In this document: positions 33,401 through 47,953 of the stretch, piece by piece
How the letters are laid out: every line of letters begins with the position of its first letter
Numbering within the stretch: the stretch's first letter is position 1
Assembly: GCF_018982965.1 (NCBI RefSeq)
Contig: NZ_JACBYP010000061.1
Coordinates: forward strand, 1 to 48,218
DNA: 48,218 bases
Direction of reading: 5' to 3'
Source of the DNA: Streptomyces mayonensis
GTDB taxonomy: Bacteria > Actinomycetota > Actinomycetes > Streptomycetales > Streptomycetaceae
Made by a program: the position numbers and the translations under genes
Notes under the pieces: model-generated
Databases searched by the model: none
What the model was told of the DNA's origin: nothing
Seen by the model: only the letters and a program-made list of their open reading frames with translations

Positions 33401-35947
33401 GTCGAACTCGCCGTCCGCGCGGCCGACGAGACCGGCTGCACCGTGCTGGAGGAACTGTCCCTGGCCGCCCCGCTGGTGCTGCCGGAGACGGGCGGGCTCC
33501 GGATCCAGGTCCGGGTCGGAGCACCCGACCCGGAGGGCCGCCGCACCCTCACCGTCCACGCCCGGCCCGAGACGAAGGACCAGGGGCACACCCCCGACGG
33601 TCCGTGGAGCGTCGGTGCCACGGGGGTCCTCGCGGTGGACGGGCCCGCCCAGCCCCCCGCCCCGGCCGGAGAACCGGCCGGAGAACCGACCGGAGAACCG
33701 ACCGGCCGGCGGCACGGCCGCGGGGCTCAGGAGGCCGAGGCGCGCCTGCCCGAGGAACTGCTCACCGAGGCCGTCCGCTACCACCTGCACCCCGCCCTGC
33801 TGGAGGCCGCGCTGTCCGCGTCCCCCGCCCCCGCGGCCGGCGGTGCGCAAGGCATCGCGGTGCCGGCCGTCTGGCGCGACATACGGCTGCACGCCGTGGG
33901 CGCCGACGCCGTAGCGGTACGGTCGGTCCGCGTCGACGGCGACACCGTCGAGCTGGAACTCCTGGACCCCGCGGGGCGGCCGGTGCTCGGCGTCGGGTCG
34001 GTCACCTACCGGGTCGTGCCCGAGGAGGAGTTCGCCGCGGCCGCCGAGCCGTCCGGCGGGGGACTGTCCGCGATCGAATGGGTCCCCCTCTACGCCGCCC
34101 CCGACCCCACGGCCCGCTGGGCGGTGGTCGGCGCCGAGGCGGCCGGTCTGCCCGGCGTCCCCCGCTTCGACGACCTCGGCGCGGCCGCGCGGGCCGCCGC
34201 GTCGGACGAGGAGGCCTTCCAACTGCTCCTCGTGCCGTGGCCGTCCGCGGGCGACCTGCGTGAGGGAACACGCCGGGCGCTCTCCTTCGTGCGCGAACTG
34301 TCGGCGCAGGACGCGCTGCGCGGCACACCGGTCGTGGTGCTCTCCCGCGACGCGGTCGTGACGGGCCGCGACGACGCGACGCGCCTGGACCTGGAGGCGG
34401 CGGCCGTCCGCGGGCTGCTGCGCACGGCGGGTGCCGAAGGCGTGGGCCGTATCGTTCTGGCCGACGCGGACACGGACACCCCGCCGCTCGGCCTGCTGGC
34501 GTCCGCGGCGCCGGCGGGGGAGCCGGAAGTGGCGGTGCGCGACAGCCGGATCCACGTTCCCCGGCTGCGTCCGGCCCCGGCCGGCGCACCCGCACGGCAG
34601 CCGTGGCCCGCGGACGGCACGGTCCTCGTGACCGGCGGCACGGGGACCCTGGGCGCCGTACTGGCCCGCCACCTGGTCGCCGAGCACGGGGTCAGGAACC
34701 TGCTGCTGCTCGGCCGCCGGGGAGCCGAGGCCCCGGGAGCCCGGGAACTCGTCACCGAGCTGGGCGAATCCGGCGCCCACGTGACGCTGGCCGCGTGCGA
34801 CGCGGCGGACCGTGAGGACCTGGCAGCGGTGCTGACCGCGATACCCGAGGACCGCCCGCTGACGGCGGTGGTGCACGCGGCCGGGGTGACGGAGGACGGC
34901 CTGCTGACCGCCATGACACCGCAACAACTCGACCGCGTCCTGCGGCCGAAGGCCGTCGCGGCCCACCATCTGCACGAACTCACCCGGCACCTCGACCTCA
35001 CGGCCTTCGTGCTCTGCTCCTCCCCGGCCGGCACCTTCGGCGGTCCCGGCCGGGCGAACACCGCGGCGGCCGACGCCTACGTCGAAGGCCTGGCCCGCCA
35101 CCGCAGGGCGCTCGGGCTGCCCGCCACCGCCGTGGCCTGGGCACCGTGGGAACTCGACGGCGCGGCGCGGCGCCCCGGTCTCGACCTGCTCGGACCGGTC
35201 ACCGCGGACCGGGGCCGCACCCTCTTCGACCGGGCGGTCGCCCTCCCCGCGGACGGCGCCGGCGCCGCAGCGGTGATCGCGGGCACCGTGGACCGGGCCG
35301 CACTGCGCGCCCACGACGCCGTGCCGCCCGCCCTGCGCGACCTCGTCGGGGGCCCGGCGCGGCGCACCGCGCACAGCGCGGCCGAAGCGGGCGCCGCCAC
35401 GCTCGCCGACCGGATCGAGGGCCTGGACGAGGAGGAACGCGAGACGTTCGTCCTGAACCTGGTGCGGGAGGAGGCAGCCGCGGTGACGGGCCGGCCGGAC
35501 CTCCACGCGATCGAGGCGGACCAGGCGTTCCAGGAGAGGGGATTCGACTCGCTGGCAGCCGTGCAGCTGCGCAACCGTCTCACGGCCGCGACCGGACTCG
35601 GCCTTCCGGCCACCCTGATCTTCGACCACCCGACCCCGCGCGACGTCGCCGGCCACGTGCTCGCACGGCTGGCTCCGGCCGGGACCGACGTGTCCGCGCT
35701 GGTCCTGTCCGAGCTGGACCGCGTCGACGCCCTGCTCGCGGCGGTCGCCGAGGACGAGCGGCACCGGCAGATGGTCCGGCGCCGCCTCCAGAGCATGGCC
35801 TCCAGGCTCGGCGCCCCGGCAGCGGGCACCGCCCACGAGGACGAGCCGGCCCCGGCGGCCCGGATCGAGTCCGCGTCGGTGGACGAGCTGTTCGCCCTCA
35901 TCGACACGGAACTCTCCGGCCCGCCGACCGACCACCAGACTTCCTGA
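30440..35947 (+). CDS. Type I PKS module, KS-AT-DH-KR-ACP
   Basis: A 1835-residue single-module PKS. N-terminal docking coiled coil (MADEKELREYLKRAVADAR), KS residues about 34-455 with Cys206 (DTACSSSLV) and both His motifs, AT about 575-870 with Ser670 (GHSVGE) and HAFH at 770-773 (malonyl-CoA type), DH from about 940, KR from about 1395, ACP with Ser1704 (GFDSLAAV), then a C-terminal docking tail ending with VDELFALIDTEL. The KR has Thr1541 in place of the catalytic Tyr and Asp1545 in place of Asn (GRANTAAADAY). The DH keeps His974 (HTVPGTGVLP) but has Glu1122 for the catalytic Asp (HPALLEAAL). It should thus add a malonate unit and leave the ketone. ATG 30440 gives the standard N-terminus; ATG 30422 is an alternative. 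The next PKS starts 16 bases on. Confidence 0.96.
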   Translation: MADEKELREYLKRAVADARDARRRLREVEDRASEPIAIVGMACRFPGGVSSPQELWELVHRGQDAVSPFPADRGWDEDVYDPDPDRAGKSYVREGGFLEDAAGFEPEFFGMSPREALAADPQQRLLLETAWEAMENAGVVPAALRGSRTGVFAGLMYQGFAANVLDDVPVDVQGYVASGTSSSIAVGRVSYTFGFEGPAVAVDTACSSSLVGIHLAATALRRGECDLALAGGVTVMATPTSFVEFSRQRALSPDGRCKSFSADADGTVWGEGAGLVLLERLSDARRLGHRVLAVVRGSAVNQDGASNGLTAPNGPSQERVIREALESAGLSYADVDAVEAHGTGTRLGDPIEAQALLATYGQQRPAGRPLYLGSLKSNIGHSQAAAGVGGVIKMVEAMRHGVLPRTLHVDTPTPQVDWDSGAVELLTGNTPWPEPDDRPRCAGVSSFGIGGTNAHVIVEEAPREQPVGPGEAAEPVEPLAAAGLPVVPWVVSGRSAEGLRGQAARLLAAVADDKGPHPRDVAWTLVSERAVLDEAAVVVGGTRAELARGLRALAAGSADGSAVARPPRSPGTADLAFVFTGQGAQRLGMGRELYESVPEFATVFDEVCGALDEHLAQPLKQVVFAQEGSEQAGLLDRTEYTQPALFALEVALFRLLERFGAVPEFVAGHSVGEVAAAHAAGVLSLADAARLVAARGRLMGSARDGGAMLAVQADPETVAGDLAGLESRVSLAAVNGPDNVVVSGDAEAVENLGARWRADGRRVRRLRVSHAFHSPHMDDVLDEFEQVVGELSFRAPRIALVSTVTGKALTEQEACSPRYWVRQLREPVRFFDAVRSLEQEGAAVFVELGPDAVLSALVSAGAGRDPGLVAPVLRADRPEAESLAALLGLLHIRGRRVEWPRVLPGAARVDLPTYAFRRQRYWLEAASGRGDAAGLGLTGAGHPLLGASVAVAGQDEVLLTGRVSRRTHPWLADHTVPGTGVLPASVYVELAVRAADETGCTVLEELSLAAPLVLPETGGLRIQVRVGAPDPEGRRTLTVHARPETKDQGHTPDGPWSVGATGVLAVDGPAQPPAPAGEPAGEPTGEPTGRRHGRGAQEAEARLPEELLTEAVRYHLHPALLEAALSASPAPAAGGAQGIAVPAVWRDIRLHAVGADAVAVRSVRVDGDTVELELLDPAGRPVLGVGSVTYRVVPEEEFAAAAEPSGGGLSAIEWVPLYAAPDPTARWAVVGAEAAGLPGVPRFDDLGAAARAAASDEEAFQLLLVPWPSAGDLREGTRRALSFVRELSAQDALRGTPVVVLSRDAVVTGRDDATRLDLEAAAVRGLLRTAGAEGVGRIVLADADTDTPPLGLLASAAPAGEPEVAVRDSRIHVPRLRPAPAGAPARQPWPADGTVLVTGGTGTLGAVLARHLVAEHGVRNLLLLGRRGAEAPGARELVTELGESGAHVTLAACDAADREDLAAVLTAIPEDRPLTAVVHAAGVTEDGLLTAMTPQQLDRVLRPKAVAAHHLHELTRHLDLTAFVLCSSPAGTFGGPGRANTAAADAYVEGLARHRRALGLPATAVAWAPWELDGAARRPGLDLLGPVTADRGRTLFDRAVALPADGAGAAAVIAGTVDRAALRAHDAVPPALRDLVGGPARRTAHSAAEAGAATLADRIEGLDEEERETFVLNLVREEAAAVTGRPDLHAIEADQAFQERGFDSLAAVQLRNRLTAATGLGLPATLIFDHPTPRDVAGHVLARLAPAGTDVSALVLSELDRVDALLAAVAEDERHRQMVRRRLQSMASRLGAPAAGTAHEDEPAPAARIESASVDELFALIDTELSGPPTDHQTS
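31251..31723 (+). repeat. Near-identical KS segment, copy 1
   Basis: These 473 bases within the first complete KS match 36778-37250 in the next PKS gene at a constant offset of 5527 with only scattered mismatches, far more alike than the flanking parts. This points to recent gene conversion between modules. Confidence 0.85.
33667..33704 (+). repeat. 12-bp in-frame repeat in DH linker
   Basis: Three in-frame copies of a CCGGAGAACCGR-type 12-base unit encode GEPAGEPTGEPTG, a flexible insert within the DH region of the PKS. It lies before the degenerate second catalytic motif, supporting relaxed constraint on this DH. Confidence 0.7.
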
Positions 35948-35963
35948 AAGGGATACCGAGTCG

Positions 35964-42518
<6,555 letters not shown>

Positions 42519-42524
42519 GTCACG

Positions 42525-42558
42525 GCGGCGGCCCGGGCGGGTCCGGCCGGGCCGCCGC
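42525..42558. terminator. 12-bp bidirectional terminator
   Basis: Perfect 12-bp inverted repeat 42525-42536 / 42547-42558 with a 10-base loop, between the convergent terminal PKS and TetR copy 2. It touches the TetR stop codon. Confidence 0.65.
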
Positions 42559-43289
42559 TACGACGCCTGCGGTGCCTCGTACTCCACGTTGTGCATGTCG
42601 CACAGGTCCTTGAGGCACTCCTCGAAAACCGGTTCCAGGTCCGAGTAGGCGAAGTCCAGTTGGCGGAGGACTTCCATGCACAGCAGCCCGTAGAGCCTGA
42701 CCCAGCTCGTCAGGAACTGGTGCAGTGCCTCGGGCGGCAGTGAACTGTCGGTCCGGGCCGCGTACTCCAGGACCTGCTTCTGCAAGGACGGACTCATGTC
42801 CTCGAACGGCCGGGCCGGGACGGGGTGCCTCTCCCAGATGTCCACGAACTGGTCGAGGAAGACCTTCTCGAACTGCTGCCCGGCGCGCATCCGCAGCGAC
42901 TCGGCGCTCGGGCGGTTCTCCGCGTCGACCGGACTGGCGAACATCCAGCTGAACTCGCAGGGGTGGGTGACCGTCCAGCTTCGCATCGCGCGACAGGTGG
43001 CGGTCAGCCGTCTCCCGAGCCGGTCCGGCGGACAGGCGTCCCGTGCTGCCTGCATGGCCGTCGTCAACTCCTGGTAGAAGTCCGCGATCACCGCTTCCAC
43101 CAGCGCGTCGTGGCTGGAGTAGTAGCGGTACACGGCGGGCCCGCTCATGCCCATCTCGCGGGCCACGGCGTTGACCGTCACGCCCGTGGGCCCGTGCTCG
43201 CGCAGGAGCCGGCGGGCCGTACTGCGGATCTCCAGCAGGGTGGCTTGCCTGCGCTTCTGCACGCGGCTGCTCGACGTCCGCTGCTGCAT
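42558..43289 (-). CDS. TetR-family regulator, copy 2
   Basis: A 243-residue TetR-family protein paralogous to 2219-2947. The helix-turn-helix region is nearly the same (NAVAREMGMSGPAVYRYY), as are FSWMFASP, SLPPEAL and LDFAYSDLEPVFEE, while the mid-part that probably lines the ligand pocket differs more. The two may therefore share an operator but answer to different ligands. ATG 43289 has GAGAGAAG about five bases upstream. It is convergent with the terminal PKS, as copy 1 is with the upstream PKS/thioesterase, and divergent from the SIP-like gene. Cross-regulation of both ends of the cluster is a reasonable inference. Confidence 0.93.
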   Translation of the reverse strand: MQQRTSSSRVQKRRQATLLEIRSTARRLLREHGPTGVTVNAVAREMGMSGPAVYRYYSSHDALVEAVIADFYQELTTAMQAARDACPPDRLGRRLTATCRAMRSWTVTHPCEFSWMFASPVDAENRPSAESLRMRAGQQFEKVFLDQFVDIWERHPVPARPFEDMSPSLQKQVLEYAARTDSSLPPEALHQFLTSWVRLYGLLCMEVLRQLDFAYSDLEPVFEECLKDLCDMHNVEYEAPQAS

Positions 43290-43310
43290 CTTCTCTCCTC
43301 GCTTCCAGTC

Positions 43311-43415
43311 ATTGACATAGTAGGTGATCTATGGTTTGTTAGTGGTCGTAATCTAAGTCACTCTGTCAAACATTAATGAGCAAGTGACGCATAGTCCACA
43401 GTCGCGGTGCGAAAA
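43311..43415. promoter_or_regulatory. Divergent promoter/operator, TetR copy 2
   Basis: AT-rich region conserved with 2972-3074. TTGACA is at 43312-43317 and a dyad CATAG-N8-CTATG at 43316-43333, followed by TTTGTTA. The shared dyad core is the best candidate for a common TetR operator. Confidence 0.6.
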
Positions 43416-43466
43416 GGCCGGATGCAGGTGTGAGCGGCTGAAGCGCCGCGCCCGGGAGGAGCCCCC

Positions 43467-44249
43467 ATGTCGGACGGTACGGTGAAGCCCGCGCGGCGCC
43501 CGTCACTCAATCCCCTTGAACACATCTTCGCCAAGCAGCGACTGGAGGGAGTGGTCACGGAGACGGGCTCGGTGACCCCGACGATGAAGCGCATCAGGAT
43601 CGCCGCCGACGGCCTGGGCGGAACGACCGTCCCGCCGGGCCGGCATCTGCGGATCCAGATCAACGACCCCTTGTCGCTGTACGGAATCCTGCGCCCGGGG
43701 GAGACCCTCCGCACCTACTCGGTCTGGGACCAGTCGGACGACGGCCGAGAGGTCGAGATCCGGGCGCATGTCTACGACGGCGAGGGTATCGGACTGCGCT
43801 GGATCCGTGATGTGCAGATCGGTCAGGAGGTCTCGTTCTGGGGGCCGCTGGGCGACTTCGACCTCAGGCCGGACGCGCCGTACCACGTGTTCGTCGGCGA
43901 GGAGACCGCGTCCGCCGCGTTCGGCCCCATGATCAGGGCCCTCGGCCCCGAGGCGCGGGTGTACGGGGTGCTGGAGAGCGAGTCCCCCGAGGACGAGGTG
44001 CCCGTGCCCGGGCCGCACGTCCTGCACCGCACCCACCGCGAAGGTGCTTCCCCCGTCTCGTCGAAGGTGCTGGTCGACGCGGTGTCGGACCTGGACCTCC
44101 CGGAAGGGCCCGGCATGGCCTACGTCGCGGGCGAGGCGCGTACGTGCCAGGCGGTCCGGGACCATCTCGTCCACGTACGCAAGTGGCCCCGCACGCAGAT
44201 CAAGGTCAAGCCGTTCTGGACGCCCGGGAAGAAGGGGCTGCACCACTGA
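43467..44249 (+). CDS. Siderophore-interacting-protein-like flavoreductase
   Basis: A 260-residue FAD-binding oxidoreductase of the siderophore-interacting protein (SIP/ViuB-like) family. The FAD part is RIRIAADGLGG, RHLRIQIND and the RTYSVW motif; the NAD(P)H-binding half has FVGEETASAAFGPMIRALG and ends with GMAYVAGEARTCQAVRDHLVH and the KPFWTPGKKG tail. Such proteins reduce ferric chelates. ATG 43467 has GGGAGGAG about seven bases upstream. It is divergent from TetR copy 2, and so is probably its target. In this cluster it might instead reduce a quinone or supply electrons to an oxygenase; that is speculation. Confidence 0.88.
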   Translation: MSDGTVKPARRPSLNPLEHIFAKQRLEGVVTETGSVTPTMKRIRIAADGLGGTTVPPGRHLRIQINDPLSLYGILRPGETLRTYSVWDQSDDGREVEIRAHVYDGEGIGLRWIRDVQIGQEVSFWGPLGDFDLRPDAPYHVFVGEETASAAFGPMIRALGPEARVYGVLESESPEDEVPVPGPHVLHRTHREGASPVSSKVLVDAVSDLDLPEGPGMAYVAGEARTCQAVRDHLVHVRKWPRTQIKVKPFWTPGKKGLHH

Positions 44250-44250
44250 G

Positions 44251-44290
44251 CCAGGGGGCCGGGTCCCGTCGACGGTCCCCGGCCCCCTGG
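44251..44290. terminator. 13-bp bidirectional terminator
   Basis: Perfect 13-bp inverted repeat 44251-44263 / 44278-44290 with a 14-base loop, between the convergent SIP-like and large SARP genes. It starts one base after the SIP-like stop codon. Confidence 0.72.
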
Positions 44291-44333
44291 CAGCCTGGCC
44301 CCCGGCCCTTCTGGTCGTGCGCGGCAGAGGGGA

Positions 44334-46526
44334 TCAGGGAGTGCAGTCGGCCAGGCCGGGAAGCGGCCGGTTCGCGGGTATGACCGGGAGGTTCCTCGGC
44401 GCCCGGCGGGACGTGGCCGGCGGATCGATGGAGATGGTCGTGAAGTGCGGCGTCCCACCGCCCCAGCCCGGGCGCCGCTCGTAGAGCTGGGGGCGTGCCG
44501 TGGCCACGACGAACAGCGGTATCTGCGTGAGCTCGTTGTTCATCCTGCCGACGAAGTCCAGGAGGGCGTTGTCCGCCTCGTGCAGATCGTCGACGAACAT
44601 GATCAGAGGGCATTCCCGCGCGATGCCGTCCAGCGGGTTCCGGCCGGACTTCAGTGACTGGGTCAGGTCCAGCTCCAGAGTCTCGTTCCCGTACGGGTCG
44701 AAGAGCGGACTCTTCCGCAGCTGGAAGGGGCGGGCTCCGCGCGTCCGGCACCAGTCCCGGTCCTGGCCGGAGGGCGCCAGGAACCACGTGGCGGTCGGCT
44801 GCCCCATGGAGCGCCGCTCGAACTCCTTGAGGAGCCTGCTCTTTCCGATGCCGGGCTGCCCGACGATCGTGACCACGTGGGGGGTCTCGCGGTGCCGGAC
44901 GCGCTCCAGCATGCCGCGCAGGACGTCGAGTTCGATCTCCCTGTCCACCATGGCCGCCGCGGACACCGGCTGCACGGTGCGTGCGGGCGGCCGGTTCGCC
45001 TTCCACGCCTGTGGTGAGTCACCGACGGAGGTGAAGGAATGTTCCGACGCGGTCAGCTGCCGGGTGTTCCCGCAGACCCAGACCTCCCCCGCGGAAGCCT
45101 GGGACAGCAGCGACTGGCACTCGTCGAGCAGTGTTCCGTCGGCCGATCGGACCGTGCCGGAACCGTCGTTCTCGTAGCGCAGCAGCGCTTCCCCCGTGGA
45201 CACCGCCGCGTGCACCGTCGACTCCCCGGCGCGCCGGGCGGAGCGGTCGAGGGGGGTGATCGTGGGAGCGGTGTGGAACTCGTCCCGGACGGCCAGGGCG
45301 GCCCGCACGGCCCGCTCGGCGTGGCCGTCGCCCTCGTGCCCGGAGTCGAAGACGGCGAGTTGCGTGGACCCTATGGAGCTGATCACCGATCCGCCCAGTT
45401 CCCCCACCAGGTCCCGGATGCCGTCGGTCAGACGGTCGTGCAGTTCGTCGGTGCCCTTCGTCCGGTCGCCCGCGGACGACCTCAGCCCGGTCTTGACCAA
45501 CAGCACGCTGACCGGGCGGCGCGTGCTCGCCGAGGCGGTTCGCTGGGTGGGCACCCGTACGTGTGCGGCCGGGGCGGACGTGTCGGGGGAGCGGTGGTCT
45601 CCGTGGTGTTCCGGGTGCTCGTGCACCGGGTTCTCGTGCGGCCTCGAAGGCTCCGGGGCGGCGGCCGGCCAGGTCTGCTGCGCGGACTGCGTCGGCGTGT
45701 GTTCCTCCGACGGTCCGGAGCTCGCCCGCACGAGTTCCGGCGCCGGTGACGGGGGCTCGGGCGGTGACAGCGTGGCGTCCTGGGTCAGTATCGCCTGCTG
45801 CAGGGACTGCAACTCGCGTCGCGGCTCCAGGCCGAGATCCTCGATCAGGGACGCGCGGACCCGGGTGTAGACGTTCAGGGCGTCGGCCTGCCGCCCGCAC
45901 CGGTACAGAGCCAGCATCAACTGTCCGCACAGCCGCTCCCGCAGGGGCTGTGCCTCGACCATCGACTCGAGTGCCGCCAGCGCGGACTGGTGCCGTCCGC
46001 AGCGCAGTTCGGCCTCGAAGTAGTCCTCCATCGCGCCGAGCCGGGCGCTTTCCGCGGCGTCCAGCTCCGGCCAGTTGATCCCGCTCTCGACCAGGTCGGA
46101 CAGGGCCTGACCGTGCCACAGCGACAGGGCGTCGCGCAGTACGACCGCGGCCTGCGCGGGGGAGCCGGACTCCAGGGCGGCCCGCCCCTCCTGTATGCGG
46201 CGGTGGAAGAGATGCAGGTCGACCTGGTCGCGGTCCACCTGCATGACGTATCCGGGAGCCTTCGTGAGGAGGAGACCGCTGTGGCGGTCGGTGCCGCCGG
46301 CCGCGAGGGATCCGCGGAGGCCCCATACCGCGTTCTGGAGGATCTTGCGGGCCGTCGTCGGCGGTGTGCCGTCGGGCCACAGTGCGCCGAGGAGTTCCCG
46401 GGTCGGGACCACACGGTTGGCGTTCAGGAGCAGATACCCCAGTGTGGCACGCTGTTTGGTGCCGCTCAGTGTGATGGGTCGGCTGCCGTCGAGGACTTCC
46501 AATGGCCCGAGTATTCGAAACCACAT
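44334..46526 (-). CDS. Large SARP with cyclase-like and ATPase domains
   Basis: A 730-residue regulator. Residues about 1-100 are the SARP DNA-binding domain (MWFRILGPLEVLDGS, LGYLLLNANRVVP), about 100-250 the activation domain (LLTKAPGYVMQVDRDQVDLH, LMLALYRCGRQADALNVYTR). A Pro/His-rich linker follows to about 330. Then comes a region resembling a class III nucleotidyl cyclase (RRPVSVLLVKTG, SVISSIGSTQLAVFDSG, VHAAVSTGEALL) that lacks the metal-binding Asp residues. An AAA/STAND ATPase part has Walker A GQPGIGKS at 556-563 and Walker B LIMFVDDLHEAD near 640. The protein stops about 100 residues later, without the winged-helix and TPR parts usual in long relatives. ATG 46526 has GAGGAG six bases upstream. 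Probable pathway-level activator tuned by nucleotide binding. Confidence 0.92.
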   Translation of the reverse strand: MWFRILGPLEVLDGSRPITLSGTKQRATLGYLLLNANRVVPTRELLGALWPDGTPPTTARKILQNAVWGLRGSLAAGGTDRHSGLLLTKAPGYVMQVDRDQVDLHLFHRRIQEGRAALESGSPAQAAVVLRDALSLWHGQALSDLVESGINWPELDAAESARLGAMEDYFEAELRCGRHQSALAALESMVEAQPLRERLCGQLMLALYRCGRQADALNVYTRVRASLIEDLGLEPRRELQSLQQAILTQDATLSPPEPPSPAPELVRASSGPSEEHTPTQSAQQTWPAAAPEPSRPHENPVHEHPEHHGDHRSPDTSAPAAHVRVPTQRTASASTRRPVSVLLVKTGLRSSAGDRTKGTDELHDRLTDGIRDLVGELGGSVISSIGSTQLAVFDSGHEGDGHAERAVRAALAVRDEFHTAPTITPLDRSARRAGESTVHAAVSTGEALLRYENDGSGTVRSADGTLLDECQSLLSQASAGEVWVCGNTRQLTASEHSFTSVGDSPQAWKANRPPARTVQPVSAAAMVDREIELDVLRGMLERVRHRETPHVVTIVGQPGIGKSRLLKEFERRSMGQPTATWFLAPSGQDRDWCRTRGARPFQLRKSPLFDPYGNETLELDLTQSLKSGRNPLDGIARECPLIMFVDDLHEADNALLDFVGRMNNELTQIPLFVVATARPQLYERRPGWGGGTPHFTTISIDPPATSRRAPRNLPVIPANRPLPGLADCTP

Positions 46527-47348
46527 GACTGCTCCTCAATTGACTGAATCCGGGTCAGCAGATTGGTGTCTCAGTTGAGCATTCAATTTTCTGGACGCCG
46601 CGGCGGGTGCAGGCCGAATGTGGGCGCCCAGCGTGCCCGGGGTGTCCGGGTCGAGGGGTCATGCCGGGTCGGAGGTGTCCGAACTCGCGACAGGTGGTGC
46701 CGGTGGAGGGCCAATGGGCGGAAGTGCGGATTCCGCCAGGTGCTCCCCGGGCGCTCCCGGCGCCGGCGGCGGGAGGGGCGGCTGCAGACCGCCGACGGGT
46801 GATGCTGGAACGGCTGATGTGCAGGCCTGGTGCAACGCGTTGTCTCCCCGTGTGTGTCACCCGCCGACGTCGAAGGCGCGAGCGGACCCCGTGTGTGACG
46901 GTTGCCGGCCCTCCGGCGGTCAGTCCGGGTGGCTTGGCAGTGTCACCCTAACCATCGTGATGCCCTAAAACAAGTGTTACTGACAATGCCGACGGGCGTT
47001 GTCGGGCACCGCTCGGGGCTCCTTCCCGAACAGCCGTTCAGGCCGCCCGGCGTCACTGCCGGCGGCCGCGCTCATTGTTCCCTCTCCGTCGAGCCTTTCC
47101 ATGGCAACTACCGTGTCCACAAGGGGCATTCGAGGTGTCCAGACCCGATGTCGAGTGATCGGGCCGGTGTAGCCTCCGAGGAGTCAGGCCGCGTTCACCC
47201 CGGGGCTCCCATGAGTGCACATGGGCACGGGGAGTCGGGCGAACAGCGGCGATCCAGGGGCCGTCCCGGTGCGTACGGAGCGCCGAGGCCTCGGCGTGCC
47301 GCCCGGGCTCGTCCCCTGTCGTCACCCCCCTCAACAACAGGAGCAGTC
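46527..47348. other. Long intergenic region
   Basis: 822 bases between the large SARP and the SnoaL-like gene, with no gene I can support. It should hold both promoters. The imperfect palindrome GACAATGCC-N4-GGCGTTGTC (one mismatch) at 46982-47003 is a candidate operator, next to an AT-rich run near 46960-46985. Confidence 0.5.
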
Positions 47349-47759
47349 ATGACGTCCACTGACTCGAAGAGCGTCGTCCTCGCCTACCTCAAGGCCATCG
47401 ACGAGAGGGACGCGGAGGCCATTCGGGCGACCCTCTGGGAGGACGCCGAGTTCCGCATCCCCGGTGAGCACGCGCTCGCCGGGAGCTGGGTCGGTCTCGA
47501 CGAGATCCTCAACAAGTTCATGCTGCCGCTGATGGACCTGTTCTCCACGGACGTTCCCTACACCATCGAGACCTCGCAGATCGTGGCCGAGGGAGACACG
47601 GTCGTGCTCGACTGCGTGGCCCGTGCCGCGTCCCGCTCCGGCCGGCCCTACGAGGCCAACATCGTCTCGGTGTTCACCCTCCAGGACGGGCGGATCAAGG
47701 CCATGCGTGAGTTCTTCGACACGCAGTACTTCGTGCGGACGCTGTTCGGCGACAACTGA
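47349..47759 (+). CDS. SnoaL-like protein C
   Basis: A 136-residue SnoaL/limonene-epoxide-hydrolase-like NTF2 fold protein. Pattern: VVLAYLKAIDERDAEAIRAT, AEFRIPGEHALAGSWVGLDE, VFTLQDGRIKAMREFFDTQY. The family catalyses ring closure, hydration or isomerisation with Asp/Glu/His residues inside the barrel; the Arg-Glu-Phe-Phe-Asp end strand is common in it. ATG 47349 has AGGAG five bases upstream. It stands apart from the other two SnoaL-like genes and is the first of a plus-strand run leading to the carboxylase gene. It is closest in motifs to the protein at 24216. The exact reaction is unknown. Confidence 0.88.
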   Translation: MTSTDSKSVVLAYLKAIDERDAEAIRATLWEDAEFRIPGEHALAGSWVGLDEILNKFMLPLMDLFSTDVPYTIETSQIVAEGDTVVLDCVARAASRSGRPYEANIVSVFTLQDGRIKAMREFFDTQYFVRTLFGDN

Positions 47760-47953
47760 ACAGGGCAGCAGGGAGGGCGAGTTACCACCGTGTGAGCGCG
47801 CCCTCCTAGCCTCGGACAGCACACCACGCGGCACGTCGCGCCCTCGGGACCCGTCGGGCGGGCGTGCCGCACACTTCGGGCGGTCGTCACGGTGTCACCT
47901 CCACCCATTGAGGCGGACGCCGCCACGGCCGTTCCCCGGCCGAGAGGCGACTG

